DNA from: Dehalococcoidia bacterium
Lineage (GTDB): Bacteria; Chloroflexota; Dehalococcoidia; Tepidiformales; Tepidiformaceae
Assembly: GCA_022824925.1 (NCBI GenBank)
Contig: JAJDYW010000034.1
Span: forward strand, 24,402 to 88,401
Length of the DNA stretch: 64,000 nucleotides
Direction of reading: 5' to 3'
Part shown: piece by piece, positions 1 to 9,338 of the stretch
Layout: every line of letters starts with the position of its first letter
Position numbering within the stretch: position 1 is the first letter of the stretch
Made by a program: the position numbers and the translations under genes
The notes under the pieces: model-generated
Database searches by the model: none
Told to the model about the DNA's origin: nothing
Seen by the model: only the letters and a program-made list of their open reading frames with translations

Positions 1-615
1 GCGGACTCGGTCGACGCGCTTCCGGCCGTGGAGGTGCCGCCCGGCGGCTTCGTGGTGGTAGCCGCCGAGGCAGCCGTCCTGCCGGTGAACGCGCTCGTCG
101 TGCGTGCGCCCGACGGGGCGATCGGGAACGGCTTGAACAACGCGGGGGACACCCTCCGCCTGCTCTCCCCGGCGGGCGATGTCGTCGATGCGCTCTCGTT
201 TGGCGACAATAGGGGCGTGTTCACCTCACCACCTGCCGCCACGGGGGCGGGCGAGACGCTCGGCGCCCGCGACTTCGGCCCTGCCATCGCGGAGCGCTGG
301 GCGTTGACGGTGCGGCCATCGCCGGGCGCGCCGAACGTCTTCCCGGAGGAGCGACCAGCGCCGCCTTCGCCAACACCGGAGCCGCGGGCAACGCCGGCTT
401 CCGGGGAGGCCACGGCGAAGCCGGTCGCGAGCGGGGAGGCCGTGGCGCCGCCCGAGCCCTCGCGGACGCCCGCGGCGCTCTCGGTGCGCTTCGAGCGCGA
501 GCCGGGGAGCCCCGCGCCATGGATCGCGCTGGGGGGCATCGGTGGCGCGAGTCTCGTGCTCACCCTGGCGACGTTCGCGCGGACGTGGCGGGAGAGGCGG
601 CATCGTGCCGGTTGA
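1..615 (+). CDS. Lamin-tail (LTD) domain-containing protein, 5' truncated by window edge, C-terminal TM anchor
   Basis: Frame open from base 1; LTD-like motif GDTLRLLSPAGDVVDALSFGDN, Pro/Thr-rich linker, hydrophobic C-terminus WIALGGIGGASLVLTLATFA followed by basic tail. Confidence 0.7.
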   Translation, partial: ADSVDALPAVEVPPGGFVVVAAEAAVLPVNALVVRAPDGAIGNGLNNAGDTLRLLSPAGDVVDALSFGDNRGVFTSPPAATGAGETLGARDFGPAIAERWALTVRPSPGAPNVFPEERPAPPSPTPEPRATPASGEATAKPVASGEAVAPPEPSRTPAALSVRFEREPGSPAPWIALGGIGGASLVLTLATFARTWRERRHRAG

Positions 616-2062
616 GCGGCTGCAGAAGATCCTGTCGAACGCTGGGGTGGCGTCGCGGCGGTCGGCCGAGGCGATGATCGTCGCGGGACGCGTGGCCGTG
701 AACGGCAAGACAGTCGACACGCTCGGGGCCCGCGCCGATCCCGACCGGGACGAGATCACGCTGGACGGTACGCCCGTGTTGCGGGAGCGCTACCGTTATG
801 TCGCCCTCAACAAGCCGGCGGGCGTCCTCTCGACGACGCGGGACGACCGCGGCCGCCCGACCGTCGTGTCGCTGGTCGAGGCGACGGGGGCGACGCTGCA
901 CCCGGTCGGAAGGCTCGACCTGGAGAGCGAAGGTCTGATCGTGCTGACGAACGACGGGACCCTCACCGAGCTCTTGACCCATCCCCGGCACGAGGTGCGC
1001 AAGGAGTACCTCGTCGCCATCGATCAGCCCCTGGGAAAGCGAGGCCGGGAGCGGCTCGTGCGGGGCGTCCGGCACGAGGGTGAACGGCTGAAAGCCGACG
1101 CCGTGCAGGTGGTGAGCCCGAGCGGGTCGCCGGAGCAGCCGGACCCGCGCTGGCTCCTGGTCGCGCTGCACGGGGGCCGCAAGCGCGAGATCCGGCGAAT
1201 GCTCTCGGTCGTCGGCCGGCGGGTCGTGACGCTTCGGCGCATCCGCATCGGCCCGCTGGCACTGGGGATGCTCGCCTCCGGCGAGAGCCGGGACCTCTCG
1301 CCGGAGGAGGTGGAAGCCCTCTACGAGGCGGCCAAGCGGGCCGCGACGCGGCCTCGCGGTAGCATGTCGCCGGCGCCGGACATGAAACGCGAGCACCCGC
1401 ACCCCATCGCCATCGACGGGCCCGCCGCCTCGGGCAAGAGCACGCTCGCACGGGCGCTCGTCGAGCGCTTCGGCTACGTGCTGCTCGACACGGGGCTGAT
1501 GTACCGCGCGGTCGCGCTGGCGGCGCTGCGGGGGGAGGTCCCGGCGAGCGACGCCGCGACCTGCGCGGCGATCGCGCGGGAGGGGGGGCTGGCGCTCGCG
1601 GTCGCGGACCGGGAGACGCGCATCCTGCTCGCGGGGGAGGACGTGACCGACCTGCTGCGCTCCCCGGAGGTCGAGGCGAGCGTGAGCGCCTACGCGGCCG
1701 TCGCCGAGGTGCGCCGGGAGCTGGTCGCGCAGCAGCGGCTGTTCGCGGCGCAGCGGCCGTGCGTGCTGGTGGGGCGCGACATCGGTTCGGTGGTGCTGCC
1801 GAAGGCGCCCGTGAAGTTCTACCTGCACGCCTCGGAGGCGGTGCGGGCGCGGCGGCGCGGGGAACAGGCGGCGGAGTGGGGCGAGCGCCAGAGCGCCAGC
1901 GAGGCGAGCCGCGACATCAGCGGGCGGGACGTGACCGACAGCACGCGGGCGGCCAGCCCGCTGGTCGTGCCGGAGGGCGCCATCGAGATCGACAGCGGGG
2001 AACTGGACGCCGATGCGATGATTGCCCGCGCGATAGCCGTTATCGAGGAGCAAACGACGTGA
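605..2062 (+). CDS. Fused pseudouridine synthase (RluB/RsuA type) - cytidylate kinase
   Basis: GTG start at 605; S4 domain (LQKILSNAGVASRRSAE), catalytic GRLDLESEGLIVLTND, then in the same frame IAIDGPAASGKST...LLDTGLMYRAVALAAL (Cmk P-loop) with no stop between. Confidence 0.88.
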   Translation: MPVERLQKILSNAGVASRRSAEAMIVAGRVAVNGKTVDTLGARADPDRDEITLDGTPVLRERYRYVALNKPAGVLSTTRDDRGRPTVVSLVEATGATLHPVGRLDLESEGLIVLTNDGTLTELLTHPRHEVRKEYLVAIDQPLGKRGRERLVRGVRHEGERLKADAVQVVSPSGSPEQPDPRWLLVALHGGRKREIRRMLSVVGRRVVTLRRIRIGPLALGMLASGESRDLSPEEVEALYEAAKRAATRPRGSMSPAPDMKREHPHPIAIDGPAASGKSTLARALVERFGYVLLDTGLMYRAVALAALRGEVPASDAATCAAIAREGGLALAVADRETRILLAGEDVTDLLRSPEVEASVSAYAAVAEVRRELVAQQRLFAAQRPCVLVGRDIGSVVLPKAPVKFYLHASEAVRARRRGEQAAEWGERQSASEASRDISGRDVTDSTRAASPLVVPEGAIEIDSGELDADAMIARAIAVIEEQTT

Positions 2063-2721
2063 AAGCGCTGGGCCGGTTCGTCTGGAAACTCTACGTGCCG
2101 TGTTTCTACTGGTGGTCGGTGTGGACCTCGTACGGGATCCTGCTGCTGATGGCGCGCTGGCGGGTGGTGGGCCGGGAGCACGTGGCCGGCGGGCCGCTCA
2201 TCCTCGCCTCGAGCCACCTGGGGAACGTGGACCCGATGATGCTCGCCATCGCCATTGCCCCGCGCCGGCGCTACATCCGCTTCATGGCGAAGGAGCAGCT
2301 GTTCCGCTACGTGCTGACGCCGTTCGTCATCGGCTGGAACCCGATCCGGCTGTACCGGGGCGCCTCCGACCGGGGAGCGCTGCGCAAGGCCGAGGCGGAG
2401 GTCCGCGAAGGCGGGCTGCTGGGGATGTTCCCCGAGGGCACACGCAGCAAGACGGGCAGCCTCGGGCGGCTGCAGGGGGGCACGGCGCTGATCGCACTGC
2501 GCACGAACACGTCCATCCTGCCCTGCCGCGTCTTCAACACGAACGTGCTCGGGAAGAAGGGGCACCTCTTCCCGCGGCCCCAGCTCACCGTGCGCTTCGG
2601 AAAGCCCTTCCCGGTCGAGCGGCGAACAGGGCCGCTGGCCGAGCAGGTCGAAGAGCTGACGGAGCGCATCCGGGAGGAGCTGGAGGCGTTGCTGCTCGAG
2701 CACGAGGCGGAGGCGGCGTGA
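2059..2721 (+). CDS. plsC: 1-acyl-sn-glycerol-3-phosphate acyltransferase
   Basis: SSHLGNVDPM (HX4D-like) and FPEGTRSKTG motifs; GTGA overlap with upstream stop. Confidence 0.9.
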   Translation: MKALGRFVWKLYVPCFYWWSVWTSYGILLLMARWRVVGREHVAGGPLILASSHLGNVDPMMLAIAIAPRRRYIRFMAKEQLFRYVLTPFVIGWNPIRLYRGASDRGALRKAEAEVREGGLLGMFPEGTRSKTGSLGRLQGGTALIALRTNTSILPCRVFNTNVLGKKGHLFPRPQLTVRFGKPFPVERRTGPLAEQVEELTERIREELEALLLEHEAEAA

Positions 2722-4151
2722 AGGAACCCGAGGGCGGCGTCGTCTCGTCCGTCGCCCACGGGTCGCTGGCGGAGGCGGCGGGGATCGTGCCGGGTGACGC
2801 AATCGTCGCCATCGACGGGCGCACCCTGCGCGATGCGGTCGACTACCAGTTCTACGCGGCCGAACCGGAGATCACGGCGCGCTTCCGCAAGGCCGACGGC
2901 AGCGAGGACCTGGTCGTGTTCGAGAAGGACCCGGACGAGGACCTCGGGCTGGGGTTCGAGCGGGCCACCTGGGACGGCGTGCAGGTCTGCAACAACACCT
3001 GCTTCTTCTGCTTCCTGAAGGGCCTGCCGAAGGGCCTGCGCAAGCCTCTCTACCTGAAGGACGACGACTACCGGCTGAGCTTCCTGCACGGCAACTTCGT
3101 GACGCTGACCAACCTGACGGACGAGGACTGGGCGCGTCTCGAGGAGCAACGCCTGAGCCCACTCAACGTCTCCGTGCACGCGACGGACGTGGATCTGCGG
3201 CGAAAGCTACTCGGGAACGAGCGCGCCCCCGACGTGACCGCGCAACTCGAGCGGCTGTGCGACCTCGGGCTGCGCGTGCACACGCAGATCGTGCTGACGC
3301 CGGGGGTGAACGACGGCGCGGCGCTGGAGCGCTCGCTCGCCGACCTGACGGCGCTCTACCCGACCGTGCAGACCGTGTCGGTGGTGCCGGTGGGGGCGAG
3401 CCCGCGGCTGGAGGAGTGGTCGCGCGAGCGCGACGGGATCGAGCTGGCGCCGCCGGAGCGCGAGTTCGCGCGGGGGCTGATCGCGACGATCCGGCGCTTC
3501 CAGCGCGCCTGCGAGGAGGCGCACGGCGCCAGCATCGTGCAGTGCGCGGACGAATACTACCTGGCGGCGGGGCGCCCGATGCCCTCGGCCGGCCGCTACG
3601 ACGGCTTCCCGCAGTACGAGAACGGCATCGGCATGGTGCGCACGCTGCTCGACGACTGGTCGCGGCTGCGCCGGCGGTTGCGCTCGACGCCGGCGCCGGA
3701 GCTCGCCGCCAAGCGGGTCGCGATCGCCTGCGGGACGCTGATCGCGCCCGTGCTGGCGCGCCTGACCGAGGCGTTCGCGGCCGAGACGGGCATCGAGGCG
3801 ACGGTCTTCCCGGTAACCAACACGCTCTTCGGGGAGCGCGTGAACGTGAGCGGCCTCCTGAGCGGGGGCGACTTCGTGCGGACGCTGGGCGGGGTCGAGG
3901 CGGATCTCGTGCTGCTGCCCCGCACGAGCCTCGACTACTTCGGCGAGCGCTTCCTCGACAGCATGACCGTCGCGGAGGTGGCGGAGGGCATCGGGGCGCC
4001 GGTCGCCTTCGCGACCTCGCTGAGCGAGGCGTTCGGGGCGATCCAGGCGGGACCGCACGCGCCGGAGGCCGCGGTCGCGCCGAACGGGGCGTTCTGGAGC
4101 GACAGCGCCATCGACGTGCCGGTTGAGGGCGTCTGGGCGGAAGGGGAGTAA
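2718..4151 (+). CDS. DUF512 family protein (PDZ + radical-SAM-like)
   Basis: PDZ-like N-terminus; CNNTCFFCFLKGLPKGLRKPLYLKDDDYRLSFLHGNFVTLTN signature; GTGA start overlap. Confidence 0.88.
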   Translation: MKEPEGGVVSSVAHGSLAEAAGIVPGDAIVAIDGRTLRDAVDYQFYAAEPEITARFRKADGSEDLVVFEKDPDEDLGLGFERATWDGVQVCNNTCFFCFLKGLPKGLRKPLYLKDDDYRLSFLHGNFVTLTNLTDEDWARLEEQRLSPLNVSVHATDVDLRRKLLGNERAPDVTAQLERLCDLGLRVHTQIVLTPGVNDGAALERSLADLTALYPTVQTVSVVPVGASPRLEEWSRERDGIELAPPEREFARGLIATIRRFQRACEEAHGASIVQCADEYYLAAGRPMPSAGRYDGFPQYENGIGMVRTLLDDWSRLRRRLRSTPAPELAAKRVAIACGTLIAPVLARLTEAFAAETGIEATVFPVTNTLFGERVNVSGLLSGGDFVRTLGGVEADLVLLPRTSLDYFGERFLDSMTVAEVAEGIGAPVAFATSLSEAFGAIQAGPHAPEAAVAPNGAFWSDSAIDVPVEGVWAEGE

Positions 4152-4154
4152 TCT
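4149..4154 (+). promoter_or_regulatory. Putative -10 box TAATCT of a leaderless promoter for the ferredoxin gene
   Basis: TAATCT-N6-ATG(4161); overlaps upstream stop codon TAA. Confidence 0.4.
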
Positions 4155-4160
4155 GGAGCC

Positions 4161-4472
4161 ATGCCACGGGTTCGCGTCGAGCCGCTGGGGATCGAGGTCG
4201 AGGCGCCGTACGGCGAGACGGTGATGGACGCCGTCTGCGCGCAGGGGTACTTCTGGCCGATCGGCTGCGACAAGACGGGCGAGTGCACGAACTGCGCGAT
4301 GGAGGTCATCTCCGGGGTGGGGCGGCTGAGCGCGATGGGCCGCTACGAGCGGGCCAACCTGATCCGCCAGCGGGGCCAGCGGTCGATCGAGGACCCGCGG
4401 CTGCGGCTGGCCTGCCAGGCGCACGTCGAGGGGGACGTGGTGGTGGAGAAACGGGGCGTCGAGCCGCTCTAG
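4161..4472 (+). CDS. 2Fe-2S ferredoxin
   Basis: GCDKTGECTNCAMEVISG...RLACQ Cys pattern. Confidence 0.88.
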   Translation: MPRVRVEPLGIEVEAPYGETVMDAVCAQGYFWPIGCDKTGECTNCAMEVISGVGRLSAMGRYERANLIRQRGQRSIEDPRLRLACQAHVEGDVVVEKRGVEPL

Positions 4473-4537
4473 CGCGCAGGTTCGCCCGAACCGGCCCCCG
4501 CGCCTAGACTGCAGGCACGCGAAGGGGCGCCACCAGC

Positions 4538-5128
4538 ATGATCTCCAGCATCCTCCTGGCAGCCGGCCTGTCGACCCGCATGGGGCAGCCCAAGGCGCTC
4601 CTCGACTGGGGTGGCGAACCCCTCATCCGCTACCAGATCCGGCAGCTCCAGGAGGCGGGCGTCGACGAGGTCGTCGTCGTCCTCGGGTACCGCGCCGACG
4701 AGATCCGCCGGAAGCTGCACGGGCTCACCTACCGCAGTGTCCTGAACCCGGTGTACCAGCTCGGGCGGGCGGGGTCGCTGCGGGCGGGGGCGAAGGCGGT
4801 CGAGCGCGAGGCCTCCGCGATCGTCATCCTGAACGTGGACCAGCCCCGACCGGCCGACCTGATCCGGTCCGTCATCGAGGCGCACTCGTCGGCGGCGAGC
4901 GCGACCCGTCCCGCGTGCGGCGACCGCCACGGCCATCCGGTGGTGGTGGCGGGGCGGCTGCGGGGCGAGCTGGTGGCGGCGACCGAGGACGAGCGCGGCC
5001 TGCGCGGCGTCATAGAGGCGCACGCCGGCGAGATCGTCGACGTGGCCTGCGACGAACGCTGCCTCCTGGACCTGAACACGCCCGACGACTACGAGGCCGC
5101 CGTCGCCGCCCTGGCCGGCGACGCCTGA
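4538..5128 (+). CDS. MobA/MocA-like nucleotidyltransferase
   Basis: N-terminus ILLAAGLSTRMGQPKALLDWGGEPLI; VDQPRP motif. Confidence 0.88.
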   Translation: MISSILLAAGLSTRMGQPKALLDWGGEPLIRYQIRQLQEAGVDEVVVVLGYRADEIRRKLHGLTYRSVLNPVYQLGRAGSLRAGAKAVEREASAIVILNVDQPRPADLIRSVIEAHSSAASATRPACGDRHGHPVVVAGRLRGELVAATEDERGLRGVIEAHAGEIVDVACDERCLLDLNTPDDYEAAVAALAGDA

Positions 5129-5132
5129 GGGC

Positions 5133-5828
5133 GTGCCCTCCCGGCGCACGTTCGAACCCGCCTACCGGGGGGTCATCTTCGACCTCGATGAGACGCTCAT
5201 CGACAGCCGCACGGCCTGGCGCTACACGGTCGAGGAGACGCTGATGAGCGTCGCCAACCGGCGCATCGACGCGCGCCCCCTGGTGGAGGAATACCACCGG
5301 CGCCCCTGGCGGGACAGCCTCGCGATCCTGCTCGACGATCCGGAGGAGCGCCAACGGGCGGGGGAGCTCTGCGAGCGCATCGCGGGGCGAAGCGCGATGA
5401 AGCGGCTGCTCGTGTTCGACGGGACGGGCATGGCGCTGGACGAAATCCGGGGGGCGCACATCGAGATCGGGGCGATCTCGCGGCTGCCCCACGCGGTCGC
5501 GCTCAAGCAGGCGCAGGCGACGGGCCTCGACCGCTTCCTGACGGTGCTCTCGGCCACGCCGGAGGGAGGAGGCTGGGACGCGGGGGCGCGGGCCGGGGAG
5601 TGCCTCTCCTACTTCGGGCGCGAGGCCGGCGCCTGCATCTTCGTGGGGGCGGAGGCGCGGGACGTGGAGGCGGCGGGGAAGCTGGGGGTGGTGGCGCTGC
5701 GGGCGGCGTGGCCACCGGGCGGGGAATCGCCCGGCGGGGAGGCGCTGGCATCGCCCGCGGCGGCCGCGGTGGCGCTGCTGTTCGGCCTCGAGGCGGCCGG
5801 ACTATCGCCAGAAACAGAGGCGGGCTAG
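5133..5828 (+). CDS. HAD-superfamily-like protein with degenerate C-terminal motifs
   Basis: Motif I VIFDLDETLID; C-terminal IFVGAEARDVEAAGKLGVVAL resembles HAD motif IV but with GD altered to GA. Confidence 0.7.
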   Translation: MPSRRTFEPAYRGVIFDLDETLIDSRTAWRYTVEETLMSVANRRIDARPLVEEYHRRPWRDSLAILLDDPEERQRAGELCERIAGRSAMKRLLVFDGTGMALDEIRGAHIEIGAISRLPHAVALKQAQATGLDRFLTVLSATPEGGGWDAGARAGECLSYFGREAGACIFVGAEARDVEAAGKLGVVALRAAWPPGGESPGGEALASPAAAAVALLFGLEAAGLSPETEAG

Positions 5829-5864
5829 GCTTCACCCACCTTCTCAACACAAACGGGGTTTCAC

Positions 5865-6881
5865 GTGGCTACCAGGATCGGGATCAACGGCTTCGGACGG
5901 ATCGGCAGGCAGGTCTTCAAGGCGATCAGCGAGCGGCACGGCGACACGCTCGAGGTCGTCGCCATCAACGACCTCGTCGACACCGAGACGAACGCGAACC
6001 TGCTGAAGTACGACAGCAACTACGGTCCCTGGGACCGCGATGTGCGGGCGACGGACGAGGGCATCGCCGTCGACGGGCGGCTCGTGCAGGTGTTCAGCGA
6101 GCGCGATCCGGGCCAGATTCCCTGGGGCTCCGCCGGCGTGGAGATCGTAATCGAGTCCACGGGCTTCTTCACCGACGCCACGAAGGCGGCGGCGCACCGT
6201 CGCGACAGCGTCAAGAAGGTCGTGATCAGCGCGCCGGCGCGGAACGAGGACCTCACGGTCGTTCTCGGGGTGAACGACGACACCTACGACCCCGCCGAGC
6301 ACCACGTCATCTCGAACGCAAGCTGCACGACCAACGGCCTGGCGCCGGTGGTGAAGGTGCTGGTCGATAACTTCGGGCTGGTGAAGGGCCAGATGACGAC
6401 GGTCCACAGCTACACGAGCTCGCAGAAGATCCTCGACCAGGCGGGCGGAGGCGACCCGCGCGAGATGCGCTCGGGGCCGCTCAACATCGTGCCCACCTCG
6501 ACCGGGGCGGCGCGGGCGCTGCGCCTCGTCATCCCCGAGGTGGAGGGCAAGCTCGACGGGCTCGCCTACCGCGTCCCCACCCCGACGGTCTCGATCGTCG
6601 AGATCGTGGCCTTGACCGAGAAGGAGACGACGAAGGAAGAGGTCAACGCGATCGTCTCGGAGACGGCCGGGGAGCAGATGAAGGGCATCCTCGGGATCAC
6701 CGACGACCCCGTGGTCTCCATGGACCTGAAGGGCGACGAGCGCTCGAGCGTCGTCGACGGGCGTTCGACGAACGTGGTCGGCGGGAACCTGGTGAAGGTG
6801 GCGGCCTGGTACGACAACGAGTGGGGCTACGCCTGCCGCCTGAGCGACCTGAGCGCGATGCTCGTGGAGCGCGGGCTGTAG
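5865..6881 (+). CDS. gap: Glyceraldehyde-3-phosphate dehydrogenase, type I
   Basis: RIGINGFGRIGRQVFKA; SNASCTTNGLAPVVKVL; WYDNEWGYACRLSDL. Confidence 0.97.
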   Translation: MATRIGINGFGRIGRQVFKAISERHGDTLEVVAINDLVDTETNANLLKYDSNYGPWDRDVRATDEGIAVDGRLVQVFSERDPGQIPWGSAGVEIVIESTGFFTDATKAAAHRRDSVKKVVISAPARNEDLTVVLGVNDDTYDPAEHHVISNASCTTNGLAPVVKVLVDNFGLVKGQMTTVHSYTSSQKILDQAGGGDPREMRSGPLNIVPTSTGAARALRLVIPEVEGKLDGLAYRVPTPTVSIVEIVALTEKETTKEEVNAIVSETAGEQMKGILGITDDPVVSMDLKGDERSSVVDGRSTNVVGGNLVKVAAWYDNEWGYACRLSDLSAMLVERGL

Positions 6882-6908
6882 GTGAAGGGCGCCTCACCGG
6901 TGGTCAGG

Positions 6909-6914
6909 TAGGAT
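6909..6914 (+). promoter_or_regulatory. Putative -10 box TAGGAT of a leaderless promoter
   Basis: TAGGAT-N6-ATG(6921). Confidence 0.35.
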
Positions 6915-6920
6915 CGCGCC

Positions 6921-7277
6921 ATGGGAACCTTCGATGTCCCGGTGCGCATCTCAGGGATGAATGGTGGGGCGTCCATCGACATTGAGGCGACCGTCGACAC
7001 GGGTTCGGCGTACACGACCCTGCCGGCAAGCGTCCTGCGCGAGCTAGGCGTCGAACCGATTGATCGACGTCGCTTCGTCCTGGCCGACGGCCACATTGTC
7101 GAGACCGAGATCGGCGAGGCCCGGGCCACGCTTGGCGATGCGAGCATCACGACCGTCGCTGCCTTCGGCGAGGAAGGATCCCCGCCCCTGCTGGGCGCGT
7201 ACACCCTGGAGGGGCTGGGACTGGCCGTGGATCTGGTCATGAAGCGGCTCGTCCCCGCCCGGCTCATCATGTACTAG
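6921..7277 (+). CDS. Clan AA (retropepsin-like) aspartic protease
   Basis: Single DTGS motif (ATVDTGSAYTTLPASVLRELG) and LLGAYTLEGLGLAVD; paralogue of 60631-61017. Confidence 0.82.
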   Translation: MGTFDVPVRISGMNGGASIDIEATVDTGSAYTTLPASVLRELGVEPIDRRRFVLADGHIVETEIGEARATLGDASITTVAAFGEEGSPPLLGAYTLEGLGLAVDLVMKRLVPARLIMY

Positions 7278-7304
7278 GGCCCTCGCGGACGTACACTCGT
7301 ATCC

Positions 7305-8630
7305 ATGTTCGAAGCGCTGACCGACAAGCTGCAGGGGGCGTTCCAGCGCTTCGGCAGCCGTGGCATCGTCACCGAGGAGGACCTGGACCGGGTTCTCCGT
7401 GATGTGCGCCTCGCGATGCTGGAGGCGGACGTCAACTTCCGCGTCGTGCGGCAGTTCACGTCGAGCGTGCGCGAGCAGGCGCTGGGCGCGGACGTGCTCA
7501 AGAGCCTGACCCCCGCTCAGCAGGTCATCGACATCGTCAACCGGGAGCTGGCGGACATCCTCGGGGGCGAGGCGGCGGAGCTGGCGAGCGCATCGCAGCC
7601 GCCCTCCGTGATCCTGATGGTGGGGCTGCAGGGGTCGGGCAAGACGACAACGGCGGCGAAGCTGGCGGCACGCCTGAAGAGCGACGGCAAGCGCCCCTTC
7701 CTCGTCGCCTGCGACATCTACCGGCCGGCGGCGGTCGAGCAGCTGGTGACGCTCGCGAAGAGCATCGACGTGCCTTGCTACGAGGAGGGCACGAGCGCGA
7801 AACCGGCGGAGATCGCCGACCGCGGCCTGGCGCAGGCGCAGCGCACGGCAGCCACGCACGTGCTCGTCGATACGGCCGGCCGCCTGCACGTCGACGAGAC
7901 GATGATGGCGGAGGTGGCCGACCTCCGGAAGCAGCTCGACCCGGCGGAGGTGCTGTTCGTGGCGGACGCCATGGCCGGGCAGGACGCGGTCACGGCGGCG
8001 AAGGAGTTCCACGAGCAGGTCGAGATCACGGGTGTGGTCCTGACGAAGCTAGACGGGGACGCGCGGGGCGGGGCGGCGCTCAGCATCCGCTCGGTGCTGG
8101 GCGTGCCGGTCAAGTTCATCGGGGTGGGGGAGCGCACGGACGCGCTCGAACCGTTCCACCCCGACCGCCTCGCGGGGCGCATCCTCGGCATGGGCGACAT
8201 GCTCAGCCTGATCGACAAGGCGAAGTCGACGATGGGCGAGGAGGACACGGACCGCTTCACGGAGAAGATGAAGGCGGGTTCGTTCGACCTGCAGGACTTC
8301 GTCGACCAGCTGCGACAGGTGCGGGAGATGGGGCCGATCGGGCAGCTGGTGCAGATGCTGCCGGGGTTCAACTCGATCAAGTCGCAGCTCAACGTCGATT
8401 CGCTGGACGAGTCGTACTTCGGGCACGCGGAGGCGATCGTGCTCTCAATGACGCCGTGGGAGCGCCGCCACCCGGACCGCATCGACGGGAAGCGCCGGCG
8501 GCGCATCGCAGCTGGGAGCGGGACCATGCCGGCGGACGTGAATCGCCTGCTGAAGCAGTTCTTCGAGGCGCGCAAGCTGGCGAAGCAGATCAGCACGGGC
8601 AAGATGCCGGCGATCCCGGGGATGCGGTAG
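7305..8630 (+). CDS. ffh: Signal recognition particle GTPase Ffh
   Basis: GLQGSGKTTTAAKLA, DTAGRLHVDETMMAE, TKLDGDARGGAALS, Met-rich M domain. Confidence 0.97.
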   Translation: MFEALTDKLQGAFQRFGSRGIVTEEDLDRVLRDVRLAMLEADVNFRVVRQFTSSVREQALGADVLKSLTPAQQVIDIVNRELADILGGEAAELASASQPPSVILMVGLQGSGKTTTAAKLAARLKSDGKRPFLVACDIYRPAAVEQLVTLAKSIDVPCYEEGTSAKPAEIADRGLAQAQRTAATHVLVDTAGRLHVDETMMAEVADLRKQLDPAEVLFVADAMAGQDAVTAAKEFHEQVEITGVVLTKLDGDARGGAALSIRSVLGVPVKFIGVGERTDALEPFHPDRLAGRILGMGDMLSLIDKAKSTMGEEDTDRFTEKMKAGSFDLQDFVDQLRQVREMGPIGQLVQMLPGFNSIKSQLNVDSLDESYFGHAEAIVLSMTPWERRHPDRIDGKRRRRIAAGSGTMPADVNRLLKQFFEARKLAKQISTGKMPAIPGMR

Positions 8631-8691
8631 CGGGCGCGTAGCGGGGACGTGGGGTAGCATCCCGGACAGCGAAGACGAGAGGGATCGGCGA

Positions 8692-9093
8692 GTGCTGCGT
8701 ATCCGGCTGCGACGGGTTGGGAAAAGGGGACAGGCGTACTACCGCGTGGTAGTGGCCGATCAGCGGTTTCCGCGGGACGGACGGTTCCTGGAGTCGCTGG
8801 GCGCCTACGACCCCCACAAGGACCCGCCCGAGTCGACGCTGAACGCCGAGCGCGCACGCGAGTGGCTGGCCAAGGGGGCGCAGCCCTCGGAGGCGGCGGA
8901 GAAGGTCCTGCGGCGCGCGGGCATCCTCAACGGCTCGGCCCCGGTAGCGGAAGCCGCCCCGGCGGTGGAAGCGGAGGCTGAGGCGCCCGCCGAAGACGAG
9001 GCTCCCACCGAAGACGAGGCCGCAAGCGAGGCTCCCGCCGAGAGCGAGAACGAGTCGGAGCCGGCCCTCGCGGCCGAGAGCGCGGAGGGCTAG
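8692..9093 (+). CDS. rpsP: 30S ribosomal protein S16 with acidic Ala/Glu-rich C-terminal extension
   Basis: LRIRLRRVGKRGQAYYRVVVADQRFPRDGRFLESLGAYDP; GTG start. Confidence 0.95.
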   Translation: MLRIRLRRVGKRGQAYYRVVVADQRFPRDGRFLESLGAYDPHKDPPESTLNAERAREWLAKGAQPSEAAEKVLRRAGILNGSAPVAEAAPAVEAEAEAPAEDEAPTEDEAASEAPAESENESEPALAAESAEG

Positions 9094-9095
9094 CA

Positions 9096-9338
9096 ATGGC
9101 ATCGATGATGGCGAACCTGGTCGAGTACGTGGCCAAGGCGCTCGTGGACGAGCCGGACGAGGTGCGCGTGAGCGAGTACGACGACCACGGCCGCATCATC
9201 GTGCACCTGGACGTGGCCGAGGACGACATCGGGCGCGTGATCGGGCGCGACGGGCGGATCGCGACGGCGATGCGCTCGCTGATCAAGGTGGCGGCCATCC
9301 GCGAGGACGTGCGCGTCGGCCTTGAGATCGGGGACTGA
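9096..9338 (+). CDS. khpA: KH-domain RNA-binding protein KhpA
   Basis: LVEYVAKALVDEPDEVRV...VAEDDIGRVIGRDGRIATAMRSL between rpsP and rimM. Confidence 0.93.
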   Translation: MASMMANLVEYVAKALVDEPDEVRVSEYDDHGRIIVHLDVAEDDIGRVIGRDGRIATAMRSLIKVAAIREDVRVGLEIGD

